NCBI GenBank assembly: GCA_026984795.1
Contig: JALSRK010000024.1
Location: 372,001 to 436,000, forward strand
Direction: 5' to 3'
Length of the DNA stretch: 64,000 nt
DNA from: Solibacteraceae bacterium
Lineage (GTDB): Bacteria > Acidobacteriota > Terriglobia > Bryobacterales > Bryobacteraceae
Part shown: one piece after another, positions 1-7,309 of the stretch
Position numbering within the stretch: position 1 is the first letter of the stretch
How the letters are laid out: every line of letters begins with the position of its first letter
Notes under the pieces: model-generated
What the model was told of the DNA's origin: nothing
What the model saw: only the letters and a program-made list of their open reading frames with translations
Database searches by the model: none
Position numbers and translations under genes: made by a program

Positions 1-556
1 GCCCGAACCTGAGGCGGAGGCCGAGGCGCCTGTAACCGAAGCCACGGAAACCGCGCCGGCCGAGAGCGGCGAAACGCCGCCGGACCCACTGGCGGAAACC
101 GGGCTGCCGGCAGAGGGCGACGCCGCTCCGGCCCCGGAGGCAGCCGCCGGCCAGGAGGCGCCAAACCTTGGTCCGCCGCCCGCTGAGGCATGGGCTGCCG
201 TAGAACCGGAGAAGCTCCAAGCGCAGCCTTCTACTGAGGCCGAGGCGGAAGAGCAAGGCCTGGCGGACGAAGCCGCCGAGTCCATCGAGGCGGAGCCTGC
301 TGAAGAGTCAGCCGCCGAAGCCGTAGCCGAAACCGAACGGGAGACAAAGCCGCAAGCCGAAGCGCAGCCCGCCGCCGAGGAGCCCCCTGCGGAAGCCCAG
401 GCCGGCGAAACTGCTGAGGCGGAGGACAAACAGGAGGACGGCAGCGACAGCTCCGGCGATGGGACCGGGGGCGCAACTACAGGCGGCGCCGGCAAGGCCG
501 GCCGCTCCGACGACAAGCCCAGTTTCGACTATCTATCGTTCGTGAAAGCAATGTAG
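1..556 (+). CDS. C-terminal part of an acidic Ala/Glu/Pro-rich protein (5' end outside window)
   Basis: An open frame runs from position 2 without a stop to TAG at 554-556, giving at least 184 residues; the start lies upstream of the window. The visible part is low complexity: runs of Glu, Ala and Pro, then a Gly/Ser-rich stretch, ending with a short less biased tail reading DDKPSFDYLSFVKAM. Strongly acidic Ala/Glu/Pro tails of this sort are usually disordered linkers or interaction tails. No enzymatic domain is visible and I do not assign a function. The consistent reading frame and third-position GC support real coding. It is followed by a strong stem-loop terminator and a convergent gene. 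Confidence 0.7.
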   Translation, partial: PEPEAEAEAPVTEATETAPAESGETPPDPLAETGLPAEGDAAPAPEAAAGQEAPNLGPPPAEAWAAVEPEKLQAQPSTEAEAEEQGLADEAAESIEAEPAEESAAEAVAETERETKPQAEAQPAAEEPPAEAQAGETAEAEDKQEDGSDSSGDGTGGATTGGAGKAGRSDDKPSFDYLSFVKAM

Positions 557-628
557 GAATCCGGTTGCCAGGCGAACCACGATCTGAGGCCGGAGGTCTG
601 GATCCTGCGAGTCACCCGCTTGGGCGGA

Positions 629-680
629 GGCCGGATCCCGAGGAGTCAACCAACCCCGCGGGATCCGGCCTTATTCTTTC
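629..680 (+). terminator. Intrinsic terminator between convergent genes
   Basis: A perfect 12-bp stem (629-640 pairs with 659-670, GGCCGGATCCCG) with an 18-nt loop is followed by a T-rich stretch (TTATTCTTT) on the + strand. It lies 73 nt after the stop of the incomplete + gene and abuts the stop codon of the minus-strand gene, so it may serve both. Confidence 0.7.
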
Positions 681-1726
681 TCTGGTTCTTCTTCCGGTTT
701 GTCCGGCTTCCCTGTCTTCGTCTCTGCAGGCACGGGCTCGGCGGACCCCTCGAAGGTGATGGTCGAGTCGGTCGCCATCACTGTGGATTCCACCGTGAAC
801 ATCCGGTAGTTGGTGTAGGCGGTCTTGTTCAGCGTGCAGCGTTGCTCCCACCTCTGGCAGCCCAGCGCCTCCGAGCGCACCGGGAGCAGGTGCTCGCTGC
901 CGCCGACGGGGACCAGAGCATAGTCGATGGCTACTTCCAATACGTCTTCCGGGTAGGAGATCGGCAGGTCTTTGGCGCGGAACTCCGCCCGGAGAACATC
1001 GAGCGTGTCGTCGTCGATCCACACGGTCCCTTCAAAGGCCGGGTAAAACTGCTCGCCGCCGAAGATGAGCTTCCACCGTGAGTTCTCCTGCTCGACGGAA
1101 TAATCGTAGACCCGCGCATCCCGGCCGTTGAACGCTTCGTTCCGGACGAACCGGAAGGCCGCCCGGGCGCCGGGACTGAAGATGTTGAGCAGCATCGAGA
1201 CGTAGTCGCCCGTGGTCCACATGCCGGTGGCCATTGGGGAGGCGGCCTTCAGAGGTTTTCCATTGCGTTTCAATCCCCGGTAGGCCTCCTTGCGGTCCAC
1301 CCACAGCAGCTCGCCGGTGATGCGGTCGCGGCGCCGCCACTTCGGGTTCTTCCGTGAACCGGCGCGGAAGCGCTCCGTCGTCTGGTCGCAAACATAGTTC
1401 GGCAGGTCCTTCTCCCGGTCGAAGAGCCGGTCGCGGACGGCGACCAGAAAGGCGTCCCAGCCTTCCGGGATGACCGCCCTGCCCACCGCGACGCCGCCTG
1501 ATACGGGCGCCCCCGTGGCCGCTCCCCCCACGTAGACGCATTCCACACCCTTTCCACCGGCTTTTTCCTCCCGCGCCGGGACCTCTGCTCCGCGCTGTAA
1601 CCGCGGCCGCGCGTCTTCGTCGGCGTCGGCCGGGTTCGGGATGTAGCCCTCGGGACAAGCGTTCTGCTGCCCCAGGCAGGCCGCCCCCAGACAACAAAAC
1701 GCCGCGAAAGTGCGCAACAGGGTCAC
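671..1726 (-). CDS. Exported protein of unknown function, paralogue of the gene at 1729-2913
   Basis: A 351-residue protein. A GTG start at 1726 is chosen because it sits 2 nt after the TGA of the upstream gene, implying translational coupling, and gives a hydrophobic signal peptide (residues about 2-20, ending ACLGQQ). The mature part starts with a CPEGYIPN segment and contains VECVYVG, LPNYVCDQTTERF and RNGKPLK blocks, all matched in the neighbour. The C-terminal half reads as beta-rich strands with regularly spaced Trp, and the tail is Glu/Lys/Pro-rich. Paired Cys residues late in the protein (LGCQRWEQRC) suggest a disulfide in an extracytoplasmic compartment. The family looks lineage-specific; a LolA-like or lipid-binding fold is possible but is only a guess. 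Confidence 0.8.
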   Translation of the reverse strand: MTLLRTFAAFCCLGAACLGQQNACPEGYIPNPADADEDARPRLQRGAEVPAREEKAGGKGVECVYVGGAATGAPVSGGVAVGRAVIPEGWDAFLVAVRDRLFDREKDLPNYVCDQTTERFRAGSRKNPKWRRRDRITGELLWVDRKEAYRGLKRNGKPLKAASPMATGMWTTGDYVSMLLNIFSPGARAAFRFVRNEAFNGRDARVYDYSVEQENSRWKLIFGGEQFYPAFEGTVWIDDDTLDVLRAEFRAKDLPISYPEDVLEVAIDYALVPVGGSEHLLPVRSEALGCQRWEQRCTLNKTAYTNYRMFTVESTVMATDSTITFEGSAEPVPAETKTGKPDKPEEEPEKE

Positions 1727-1728
1727 GT

Positions 1729-2913
1729 TCAGTCCTGCTCTTTCTTCTTCGGCTCGTCCGGCGGGGCCTCGGCGCCCTCGGCCTGCCCTTCGTAGGTCAC
1801 GTTCGTATCCACTGTCGAGATGGTCGATTCGGCGGTGAACTTGCGGTAGTCGCGGAACTCGATCTCGTTTCTGGTGCAGGCGGCGCTGTAGCGCTTGCAG
1901 GAGAGGTTTTCCGAGCGCGTGATCAGGATGTACTCTTGACCGCCGATCTCGACCGGACCGTATTCGGACGACATCTCGATACGATCGAGCGGATAGCTGG
2001 CCGGGATCTCGACCGCCTTCATCTCCACGCGCATCACCCGCCTGGTCTCCGGATCGATCCAAACCGAACCCTCGTAGGCTGGCTGCAACCGGTTGCCCTC
2101 GAACGAGACCTTCCAGTGCGAAGTCCGCGCGCCGACTCTGTAGTTGTAGATGCGCACGGGCCTCCCGGCGATCTCGCCTTCGCCCGCGGGTCTGAACTCC
2201 GCCGCGGTGCGGGGATGGAACAGGTCCTGCAACAGCGTGCCGAACTCGCCCATTGACCAGGAGCCGCTGTAGCGGGGATCCTTCTTCACCGGCTTGCCGT
2301 TGCGGCGGATGTTCTGATACCGCTCGCGGCCCCGCAGGAACAGCACGTCGGCCTCGATGCGATCCCGGCGCTTCCACTTCTCGCCCCGGGAGCTGCTCGA
2401 GTAGCGGGTGGTCACCTGGCGGCAGGTGAAATCCGGCAGCGTCTCGCTGAACTCGAAGACGGCCGCTCGGGCCGCCTCGATGAACGGATCGCCGCTCGGG
2501 CCGGCCACGTCGCCGCCACGCTCCTCGATGACATGACCGCCCTCGTCCACCACCGTTTCGGCGAAGACGCACTCGACACGCGGCTCGGCCTCCTTCGAAG
2601 GGGCTTCCGGTTCGGCGGAACCACCGCGCCGGAATACCGGCGGGCGCTCGTCGCTCGAGGGCGCGGCTTCTACGGCGATGTAGCCCGCCGGACACGGACC
2701 CTGAGCGGCCGGCTCGGCCGCCTCGGCTTCGGACTTTCGTTTCAGTTGCGGGCGTTTTGTGGGTTCGGCGCGCGGCTCGGGAGGGGGTTCGGTCCGCGGA
2801 GGGCGCCGCGGGCGGGGCTTCACCACCAGCGGCCCTTCGTGTTGGGCCGGGGCCGGCGCCGGCATCGCCGCCAGCACCGCCAGCAGGGCGAGCGCCGCCA
2901 AGAGAATCCGCAT
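1729..2913 (-). CDS. Exported protein of unknown function, tandem paralogue
   Basis: A 394-residue protein starting at ATG 2913, preceded by AAGGGGGGA at 7-nt spacing; an earlier in-frame ATG (2931) overlaps that ribosome site and is less likely. Signal peptide residues 1-24 (MRILLAALALL...APAQ). A Pro/Arg-rich linker follows, then the same blocks as the downstream paralogue: CPAGYIAVE, VECVFAE, LPDFTCRQVT, RRNGKPVK and a late Cys pair (LSCKRYSAAC). The two genes are in one transcription unit and evidently arose by tandem duplication, but they have diverged well beyond recent copies. Function unknown; an exported or periplasmic location is the only supported statement. Confidence 0.8.
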   Translation of the reverse strand: MRILLAALALLAVLAAMPAPAPAQHEGPLVVKPRPRRPPRTEPPPEPRAEPTKRPQLKRKSEAEAAEPAAQGPCPAGYIAVEAAPSSDERPPVFRRGGSAEPEAPSKEAEPRVECVFAETVVDEGGHVIEERGGDVAGPSGDPFIEAARAAVFEFSETLPDFTCRQVTTRYSSSSRGEKWKRRDRIEADVLFLRGRERYQNIRRNGKPVKKDPRYSGSWSMGEFGTLLQDLFHPRTAAEFRPAGEGEIAGRPVRIYNYRVGARTSHWKVSFEGNRLQPAYEGSVWIDPETRRVMRVEMKAVEIPASYPLDRIEMSSEYGPVEIGGQEYILITRSENLSCKRYSAACTRNEIEFRDYRKFTAESTISTVDTNVTYEGQAEGAEAPPDEPKKKEQD

Positions 2914-2986
2914 GACAAATCCCCCCTTCATTGTCTATCGTGGTGGACGGGCCCGGGGATGCCTCTGTTGCAGGAGTTTCGGCCTC

Positions 2987-4294
2987 ATGCGCGAACGGCT
3001 GGAGCGGTACTTCGAATTCGAGCGCCTCAACACCACCTGGAAGACCGAGATCCTCGCCGGCTGCACCACCTTCCTGACGATGGCCTACATCGTCTTCGTC
3101 AACCCCTCGATCCTCGAGCAGGCCGGGATGCCGTTCAAGGCCGTCGTCGCCGCCACCTGTATTTCCGCGGCTTTCGGCAGCATCCTGATGGGCGTGCTGG
3201 CCCGCTACCCGGTGGCGATGGCCCCGGGCATGGGCCTGAACGCCTATTTCACCTACTCCGTGGTCCAGGGCATGGGCGTGCCGTGGCAGGCGGCTCTCGG
3301 GGCGGTGTTCCTTTCCGGCGTCATTTTCTTCGCATTGACGGCGGGTGGCATCCGGGAGCTGATCCTTTACTCGATCCCTCGTGAGCTGTACGCCGCCGTG
3401 GCCGTCGGCATCGGGCTGTTCATCGCCCTGATCGGGCTCACCTCGGCGGGCATCGTGCACTCGGATCCGTCCACCGTACTCAAACTCGGCGACCTTCGGG
3501 AAGGTCCCGCCGCCCTGGCCCTGTTCGGCCTGCTGCTCACCGCCGCCTTGATGGTCTGGCGCGTGCGCGCCGCCATGCTGCTGGGCGTGCTGGCCACCAC
3601 CGCCGTGGGCGCCGTCGCCGGACTCGTCCAGTGGAATCCCACGATGTACAGCATCCAGGAGATCACGGCCACGGCGTTCGCTCTCGATGTAGGCCGGGTG
3701 CTGAAGCCCGACATGTTCCATGTGGTGCTCGTCTTCCTCTTCGTCAACCTCTTCGATGACATCGGGACGCTGGTGGGCGTGGGCAAGAAGGCGAACCTGT
3801 TCGACGCGCAGGGCCGCATCCCCCGCGCCAACCGCATGCTGTTCACCGGCGCCGCCGCCACCACGTTCGGCTCGCTGGCCGGCACCTCGACGGTGACCCA
3901 CTACATCGAGAGCGCCGCCGGGGTCGTCGCCGGCGGCCGCACCGGCGTCACCGCCATCGTCACCGGACTGCTGTTCATCGCCGCCATGTTCGTCGCGCCC
4001 CTGGTGGGAGCCATCCCCGCCGCGGCCACCGCTCCCGTCCTGATCCTCGTGGGCTCGCTCATGATCTCCCACGCCGGCGAGATCGACTGGAACGAGCCGG
4101 CCATCGCCGTGCCGGCCTTCCTGACGATCATCATGATCCCCTTGACCTTCTCCATCGCCAACGGCCTGGCCATCGGCTTCATCGCCCACACGCTGCTCAG
4201 GATTTTCAAGGGCGAGGCGCGGCAGGTCTCCTGGCTCGTTTACGTCCTGACGGCGCTCTTCCTGGCCCGGTTCATCTTCTTGGGCGGCGAGTAA
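2987..4294 (+). CDS. NCS2 family purine permease (AzgA-like)
   Basis: A 435-residue polytopic inner-membrane protein of about 12 hydrophobic segments. It opens with the family-typical sequence TTWKTEILAGCTTFLTMAY, followed by VNPSILEQAGM and GMGLNAYFTY, the pattern of the AzgA subgroup of NCS2 transporters for adenine, guanine or hypoxanthine. LFVNLFDDIGTLVGV and STVTHYIESAAGV correspond to the conserved substrate-binding transmembrane helices of the family. The ATG at 2987 is preceded by CAGGAG at 10-nt spacing; upstream in-frame codons lie antisense to the divergent gene and are rejected. Proton-coupled uptake of nucleobases is the expected role; which base is carried cannot be read from sequence. 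Confidence 0.9.
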   Translation: MRERLERYFEFERLNTTWKTEILAGCTTFLTMAYIVFVNPSILEQAGMPFKAVVAATCISAAFGSILMGVLARYPVAMAPGMGLNAYFTYSVVQGMGVPWQAALGAVFLSGVIFFALTAGGIRELILYSIPRELYAAVAVGIGLFIALIGLTSAGIVHSDPSTVLKLGDLREGPAALALFGLLLTAALMVWRVRAAMLLGVLATTAVGAVAGLVQWNPTMYSIQEITATAFALDVGRVLKPDMFHVVLVFLFVNLFDDIGTLVGVGKKANLFDAQGRIPRANRMLFTGAAATTFGSLAGTSTVTHYIESAAGVVAGGRTGVTAIVTGLLFIAAMFVAPLVGAIPAAATAPVLILVGSLMISHAGEIDWNEPAIAVPAFLTIIMIPLTFSIANGLAIGFIAHTLLRIFKGEARQVSWLVYVLTALFLARFIFLGGE

Positions 4295-4312
4295 CTGCGG
4301 GCCAGCCGGCGT

Positions 4313-5164
4313 TCAGCTTTCGCCGTCTTCGCCCTGTTCTGCGGCGACGATCTCGTAAACCCTCCGCTTGGGCAGCTTGAATCGCCGGGCCACGGCCTTG
4401 ATCGCCTCCATGCGCGAGACCCCCGCCGCCGTCTGCTCGTCCACCGCCGCCCGGATGGCTCCTTCATCCGGCTCCGGGGCCTTCTCCTCGGGCGGCTTGC
4501 CGATCACGATGGTGAACTCGCCCTTGATCGAGTTGCGCCTGGCCAGCTCCTCGCGCACCTCCTCGGCTGTGCCCCGCAGGAACTCCTCGTGGATCTTCGT
4601 CATCTCGCGGGCGGCGACGATCGGGCGGTCACCGGCCACCTGGCGCAGATCGTCCAGCGTGGCGAGGATCCGGTGCGGGGCCTCGAACAGAATCACCGTC
4701 GTGTCCATTTCTGCGATGCGGCGCAGCGTTTCCCGCCTCTGCGCCCCGCGGGGCGGCAGGAATCCGAGGAACGTGAACCGGTCCGAGGGCAGCCCTGAAG
4801 CCGCCAGCGCCGTGAGCGGGGCCGACGGTCCCGGCGCGGGGACCACCGGGATGCCTTCCTCGGCGGCCCGGCGGACCAGCCGGTAACCGGGGTCGGAAAC
4901 CACCGGCATCCCGGCGTCGGAGACCAGCGCTACGGACTTGCCCTCGCGCAGCCGCTCGATCAGCTCCTCGGCCCGCTGCTCCTCGTTGTGCTCGTGGTAG
5001 CTGACGAGCGGCTTGCTGACGCCGAAGTGCGCCAGCAGCTTCCGCGTGTGGCGGGTGTCTTCGCAGGCGATGATGTCGGCCTCCTTGAGCAGACGCACGG
5101 CGCGGTAGGTGATGTCTTCCAGGTTCCCGATCGGCGTGGCGACGAGGTAGAGCGTACCCGGCAT
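4313..5164 (-). CDS. rsmI: 16S rRNA (cytidine1402-2'-O)-methyltransferase RsmI
   Basis: A 283-residue protein, the normal length of the family. It begins with GTLYLVATPIGNLEDITYRA, the hallmark N-terminus of RsmI (tetrapyrrole-methylase fold), followed by CEDTRHTRKLL, SYHEHNE, ALVSDAGMPVVSDPGY (SAM-binding loop), GFLPPRG and FEAPHR. The C-terminal 50 residues form the small helical RsmI domain ending in LPKRRVYEIV. The enzyme methylates the ribose of C1402 in 16S rRNA in the decoding centre. The ATG at 5164 starts exactly at the conserved MPGTLYLV; the longer upstream reading is not conserved in character. It is convergent with the purine permease, separated by 18 nt. Confidence 0.97.
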   Translation of the reverse strand: MPGTLYLVATPIGNLEDITYRAVRLLKEADIIACEDTRHTRKLLAHFGVSKPLVSYHEHNEEQRAEELIERLREGKSVALVSDAGMPVVSDPGYRLVRRAAEEGIPVVPAPGPSAPLTALAASGLPSDRFTFLGFLPPRGAQRRETLRRIAEMDTTVILFEAPHRILATLDDLRQVAGDRPIVAAREMTKIHEEFLRGTAEEVREELARRNSIKGEFTIVIGKPPEEKAPEPDEGAIRAAVDEQTAAGVSRMEAIKAVARRFKLPKRRVYEIVAAEQGEDGES

Positions 5165-5433
5165 CTGTTGCCAGTATGGCGCACGGTGCCCCCGAGTGAC
5201 CCCGTAGGCGGACCCGGATGACAGTCTCCATCCCGGCAGCACATCGAGCGTCTGCGGTCGCCCCAAATTGTCGGACGGGCTGTGCTCTGGCGCTCAGCGG
5301 GCCGGAGCCGATGAGCCCCCGCCGGAGTGCCGCCGCGCAAGGACGAGAGCGACGGTTTCTTGACGGATCTTGAAACTTTTCGCTCACCGCTCCTTCGGCT
5401 GAAGGTCCCAAATGAGTAAAGTGATCTTTTTTC

Positions 5434-5461
5434 TTGACGCAAAAAAAAGCCGTTCCATAAT
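5434..5461 (+). promoter_or_regulatory. Sigma-70-type promoter of the Cys-rich protein gene
   Basis: TTGACG (5434-5439), a 16-nt spacer containing an A8 run, then CATAAT (5456-5461). The start point would fall near 5468, giving a leader of about 80 nt before the GGAGGT ribosome site at 5535. This is among the best consensus promoters in the window. The rest of the 385-nt gap from 5165 to 5549 shows no other feature. Confidence 0.65.
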
Positions 5462-5549
5462 GAGGCTGAGCGTATCCCTCGCCGCGGGGTATCGCCACGC
5501 CGGCCCGCTGCCGCGCCGACGAAGCAAGCGATCCGGAGGTAGAAAGGCC

Positions 5550-6080
5550 ATGGCGCGAAAAACCCTGCGCGTCACCCTCCCCGCAGCGTGTGTAGCACTT
5601 CTCTTGCCCGCAATTCTCTGGGTGTATGGGAACCACGGAGGCAGCAGCGCGCTTTCCACGTATCTTATGGTTGACGCTGACAATCACCGGATCCCGGATT
5701 TGTTCACCGGGACCGACGGGACGCCCGTGGATTTGCGCGGACGGCTGCCAATCCAGGACCACAGAGGTTCTTGGGAGAGCAAGGGCTCACGTTGTGCAGA
5801 GGGCTTGGTGAGAACCGCCTTCCGCGCGTTGGACATCCCAGCGGTCTACGCGGCGGACTGCGTCCAGAGCTCGTGTGGCGGAGCTTACATGGTTCCTCAC
5901 AATTGCTACTGTGGTTTCGACTGTGGGGGAGGCTATTTCAACATGTACTTCTCGGACCCAAACTATGGCAGTTGCTGCGACGGCTGGTACTACACCGGCG
6001 AAGAAGCGTGCGACGGCTGCCGGTGCGAAGAGGACCAGTGCACGATACCGGACTGTGATGAGTCGAAGTGCGGGCAGTGA
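5550..6080 (+). CDS. Cys-rich exported protein of unknown function
   Basis: A 176-residue protein starting at ATG 5550 after GGAGGT at 9-nt spacing. Residues about 5-26 form a hydrophobic signal segment. Beyond it there are 14 Cys residues, concentrated in the last 70 residues: pairs and triplets such as HNCYCGFDCGG, GSCCDGW, EACDGCRCEEDQC and a final KCGQ. The even number and the export signal suggest a disulfide-knotted secreted or surface protein; metal binding is an alternative. The gene has its own strong promoter and is followed after 22 nt by a beta-propeller gene with a strong ribosome site, so the two are probably co-expressed. I recognise no family. Confidence 0.8.
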   Translation: MARKTLRVTLPAACVALLLPAILWVYGNHGGSSALSTYLMVDADNHRIPDLFTGTDGTPVDLRGRLPIQDHRGSWESKGSRCAEGLVRTAFRALDIPAVYAADCVQSSCGGAYMVPHNCYCGFDCGGGYFNMYFSDPNYGSCCDGWYYTGEEACDGCRCEEDQCTIPDCDESKCGQ

Positions 6081-6102
6081 CCGTGGTTTGAAGGAGGTCG
6101 AG

Positions 6103-7059
6103 ATGACAGCAAAGTTGCACTCCGGAGTCTTGGCCGGTATGGCCCTCCTGCTTGGTTCGGCCTTGGCCTCGGCCGGGCTCACCCTTTCTCCCGTTCGATC
6201 GATCGAACTGCCCGATGACCTGACCGCCAAACCAATTCCCAAATGGGAGAACGGTTATATTGTCCGCTACGAAATCGAGCCCGTAGCGGCGGTGGTCGCT
6301 TACGACCGCAATGGCCGGCGATTATTCAGAACCCCGCTTTCCTTCCCCGAGGCCGAACGCGTACTTCCCAGCGGTGTGGCGGCGTCCCGCGACGGACGGT
6401 TCGCCGTACACGGAAGCGCGTTTCACGCCGACGGGCTGGTAGTTCCCTTCGTCGCCTGGCTCGATGCCGCCGGCAGGATCACCCGGGTGCTCCGGTGGAC
6501 CGACTATGCTCCGTTCCAGCTCTGCTTCGCCCCGGACGGCACGCTCTGGATGGCCGGCTGGGCCCTGCGCCGGCCGGGTGAGGAGACACTGCCTGACCAC
6601 GACATTCTTCGAGCCTACGCTCCCAACGGCGAACTCAAAGTTACCGCGCTGCCTTTTTCCAGCTTCGCAACCTCGGCGAGGCGCCATCCCGCGAAAGAGA
6701 GCCGCCTTGTCGCCAACGACAAGACCCTCCTCTTCTACAGCAGGACAGCCGGGGAATGGGTAACGCTCTCCTTCGACGGCGAGATCTTGTCCCGAAGTCC
6801 CGTGCCGCCTCCACGCCCGGACATCGACATCTTGACCGGCTTTGTCCTGGCTCCGGATTCGAGCGTCTACCTGAGCGCCCAGATGCGGCTCGACGGCCGC
6901 AAGAGGGGCAGCTCCGTGCTCCGGTGGGACAAGGCTACTGGAGCGTGGCGGGAAATCCTGTATGACAACACTGGCGTGGTCGCTGTCTTCGGGGCGGAAG
7001 GCGACCAACTGATCGTCAGCCGGCGCTTGCCACAGTTCGACTGGGTCCGGATCGATTAG
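6103..7059 (+). CDS. Exported beta-propeller-like protein
   Basis: A 318-residue protein. The ATG at 6103 follows AAGGAGGT (6091-6098) at ideal spacing and begins a signal peptide (residues 1-23, ending LASA). The body shows the repeated strand pattern of six-bladed propellers, with blade-like units around VAAVVAYDRNGRRLFR, LCFAPDGTLWMAGW, ILRAYAPNGELKV, VTLSFDGEILSRS, FVLAPDSSVYLSA and SVLRWDKATGAWREI. Such NHL/SMP30-type folds act as binding scaffolds or enzymes; no catalytic residues are identifiable. It lies 22 nt after the Cys-rich protein gene, probably in one transcript, so a joint extracytoplasmic role is plausible. Confidence 0.75.
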   Translation: MTAKLHSGVLAGMALLLGSALASAGLTLSPVRSIELPDDLTAKPIPKWENGYIVRYEIEPVAAVVAYDRNGRRLFRTPLSFPEAERVLPSGVAASRDGRFAVHGSAFHADGLVVPFVAWLDAAGRITRVLRWTDYAPFQLCFAPDGTLWMAGWALRRPGEETLPDHDILRAYAPNGELKVTALPFSSFATSARRHPAKESRLVANDKTLLFYSRTAGEWVTLSFDGEILSRSPVPPPRPDIDILTGFVLAPDSSVYLSAQMRLDGRKRGSSVLRWDKATGAWREILYDNTGVVAVFGAEGDQLIVSRRLPQFDWVRID

Positions 7060-7149
7060 GGCGACGGCGGCGCGCCGGCTCTCGTGCTTGTGCGGCGCAG
7101 GCCGCGCCTCACGGCGTCCAGCTTTTCCAGCGGTCGCCGCCGAACAGCG

Positions 7150-7214
7150 CCCGGCCGGTCGGTTCCGAACGTCAGGACGGCCGCAAGCGGGACTTGCGGA
7201 TTCGGGTTGCCGGG
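7150..7214 (-). pseudogene. Remnant of an arylsulfotransferase N-terminal segment
   Basis: Within the 250-nt gap 7060-7309 the minus strand encodes GNPNPQVPLAAVLTFGTDRP, matching NPNPAAPLAAVVRFKADRP near the N-terminus of the intact arylsulfotransferase just upstream (7310-9037). Thirteen or so of 20 positions agree. Beyond this block the frame reads into unrelated Arg-rich sequence, so this is a decayed fragment of a second copy rather than a gene. The remainder of the gap shows nothing else. Confidence 0.4.
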
Positions 7215-7309
7215 CACCTGAGGCGAGCCGGTGAGTCGCGGTCCCCTGCCGGTGCAGGCACCGTACCGGATCGGGAAACATAGCGGCGGCGGCTCGACAG
7301 GGCGTCGTG

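Noticed and set aside
671-4189. 1172-codon minus-strand open frame
   Set aside because: Only the last 352 codons (671-1726) are a gene; the upstream part lies antisense to the purine permease and in another frame of the paralogue, and reads as Gly/His/Arg-rich low-complexity sequence.
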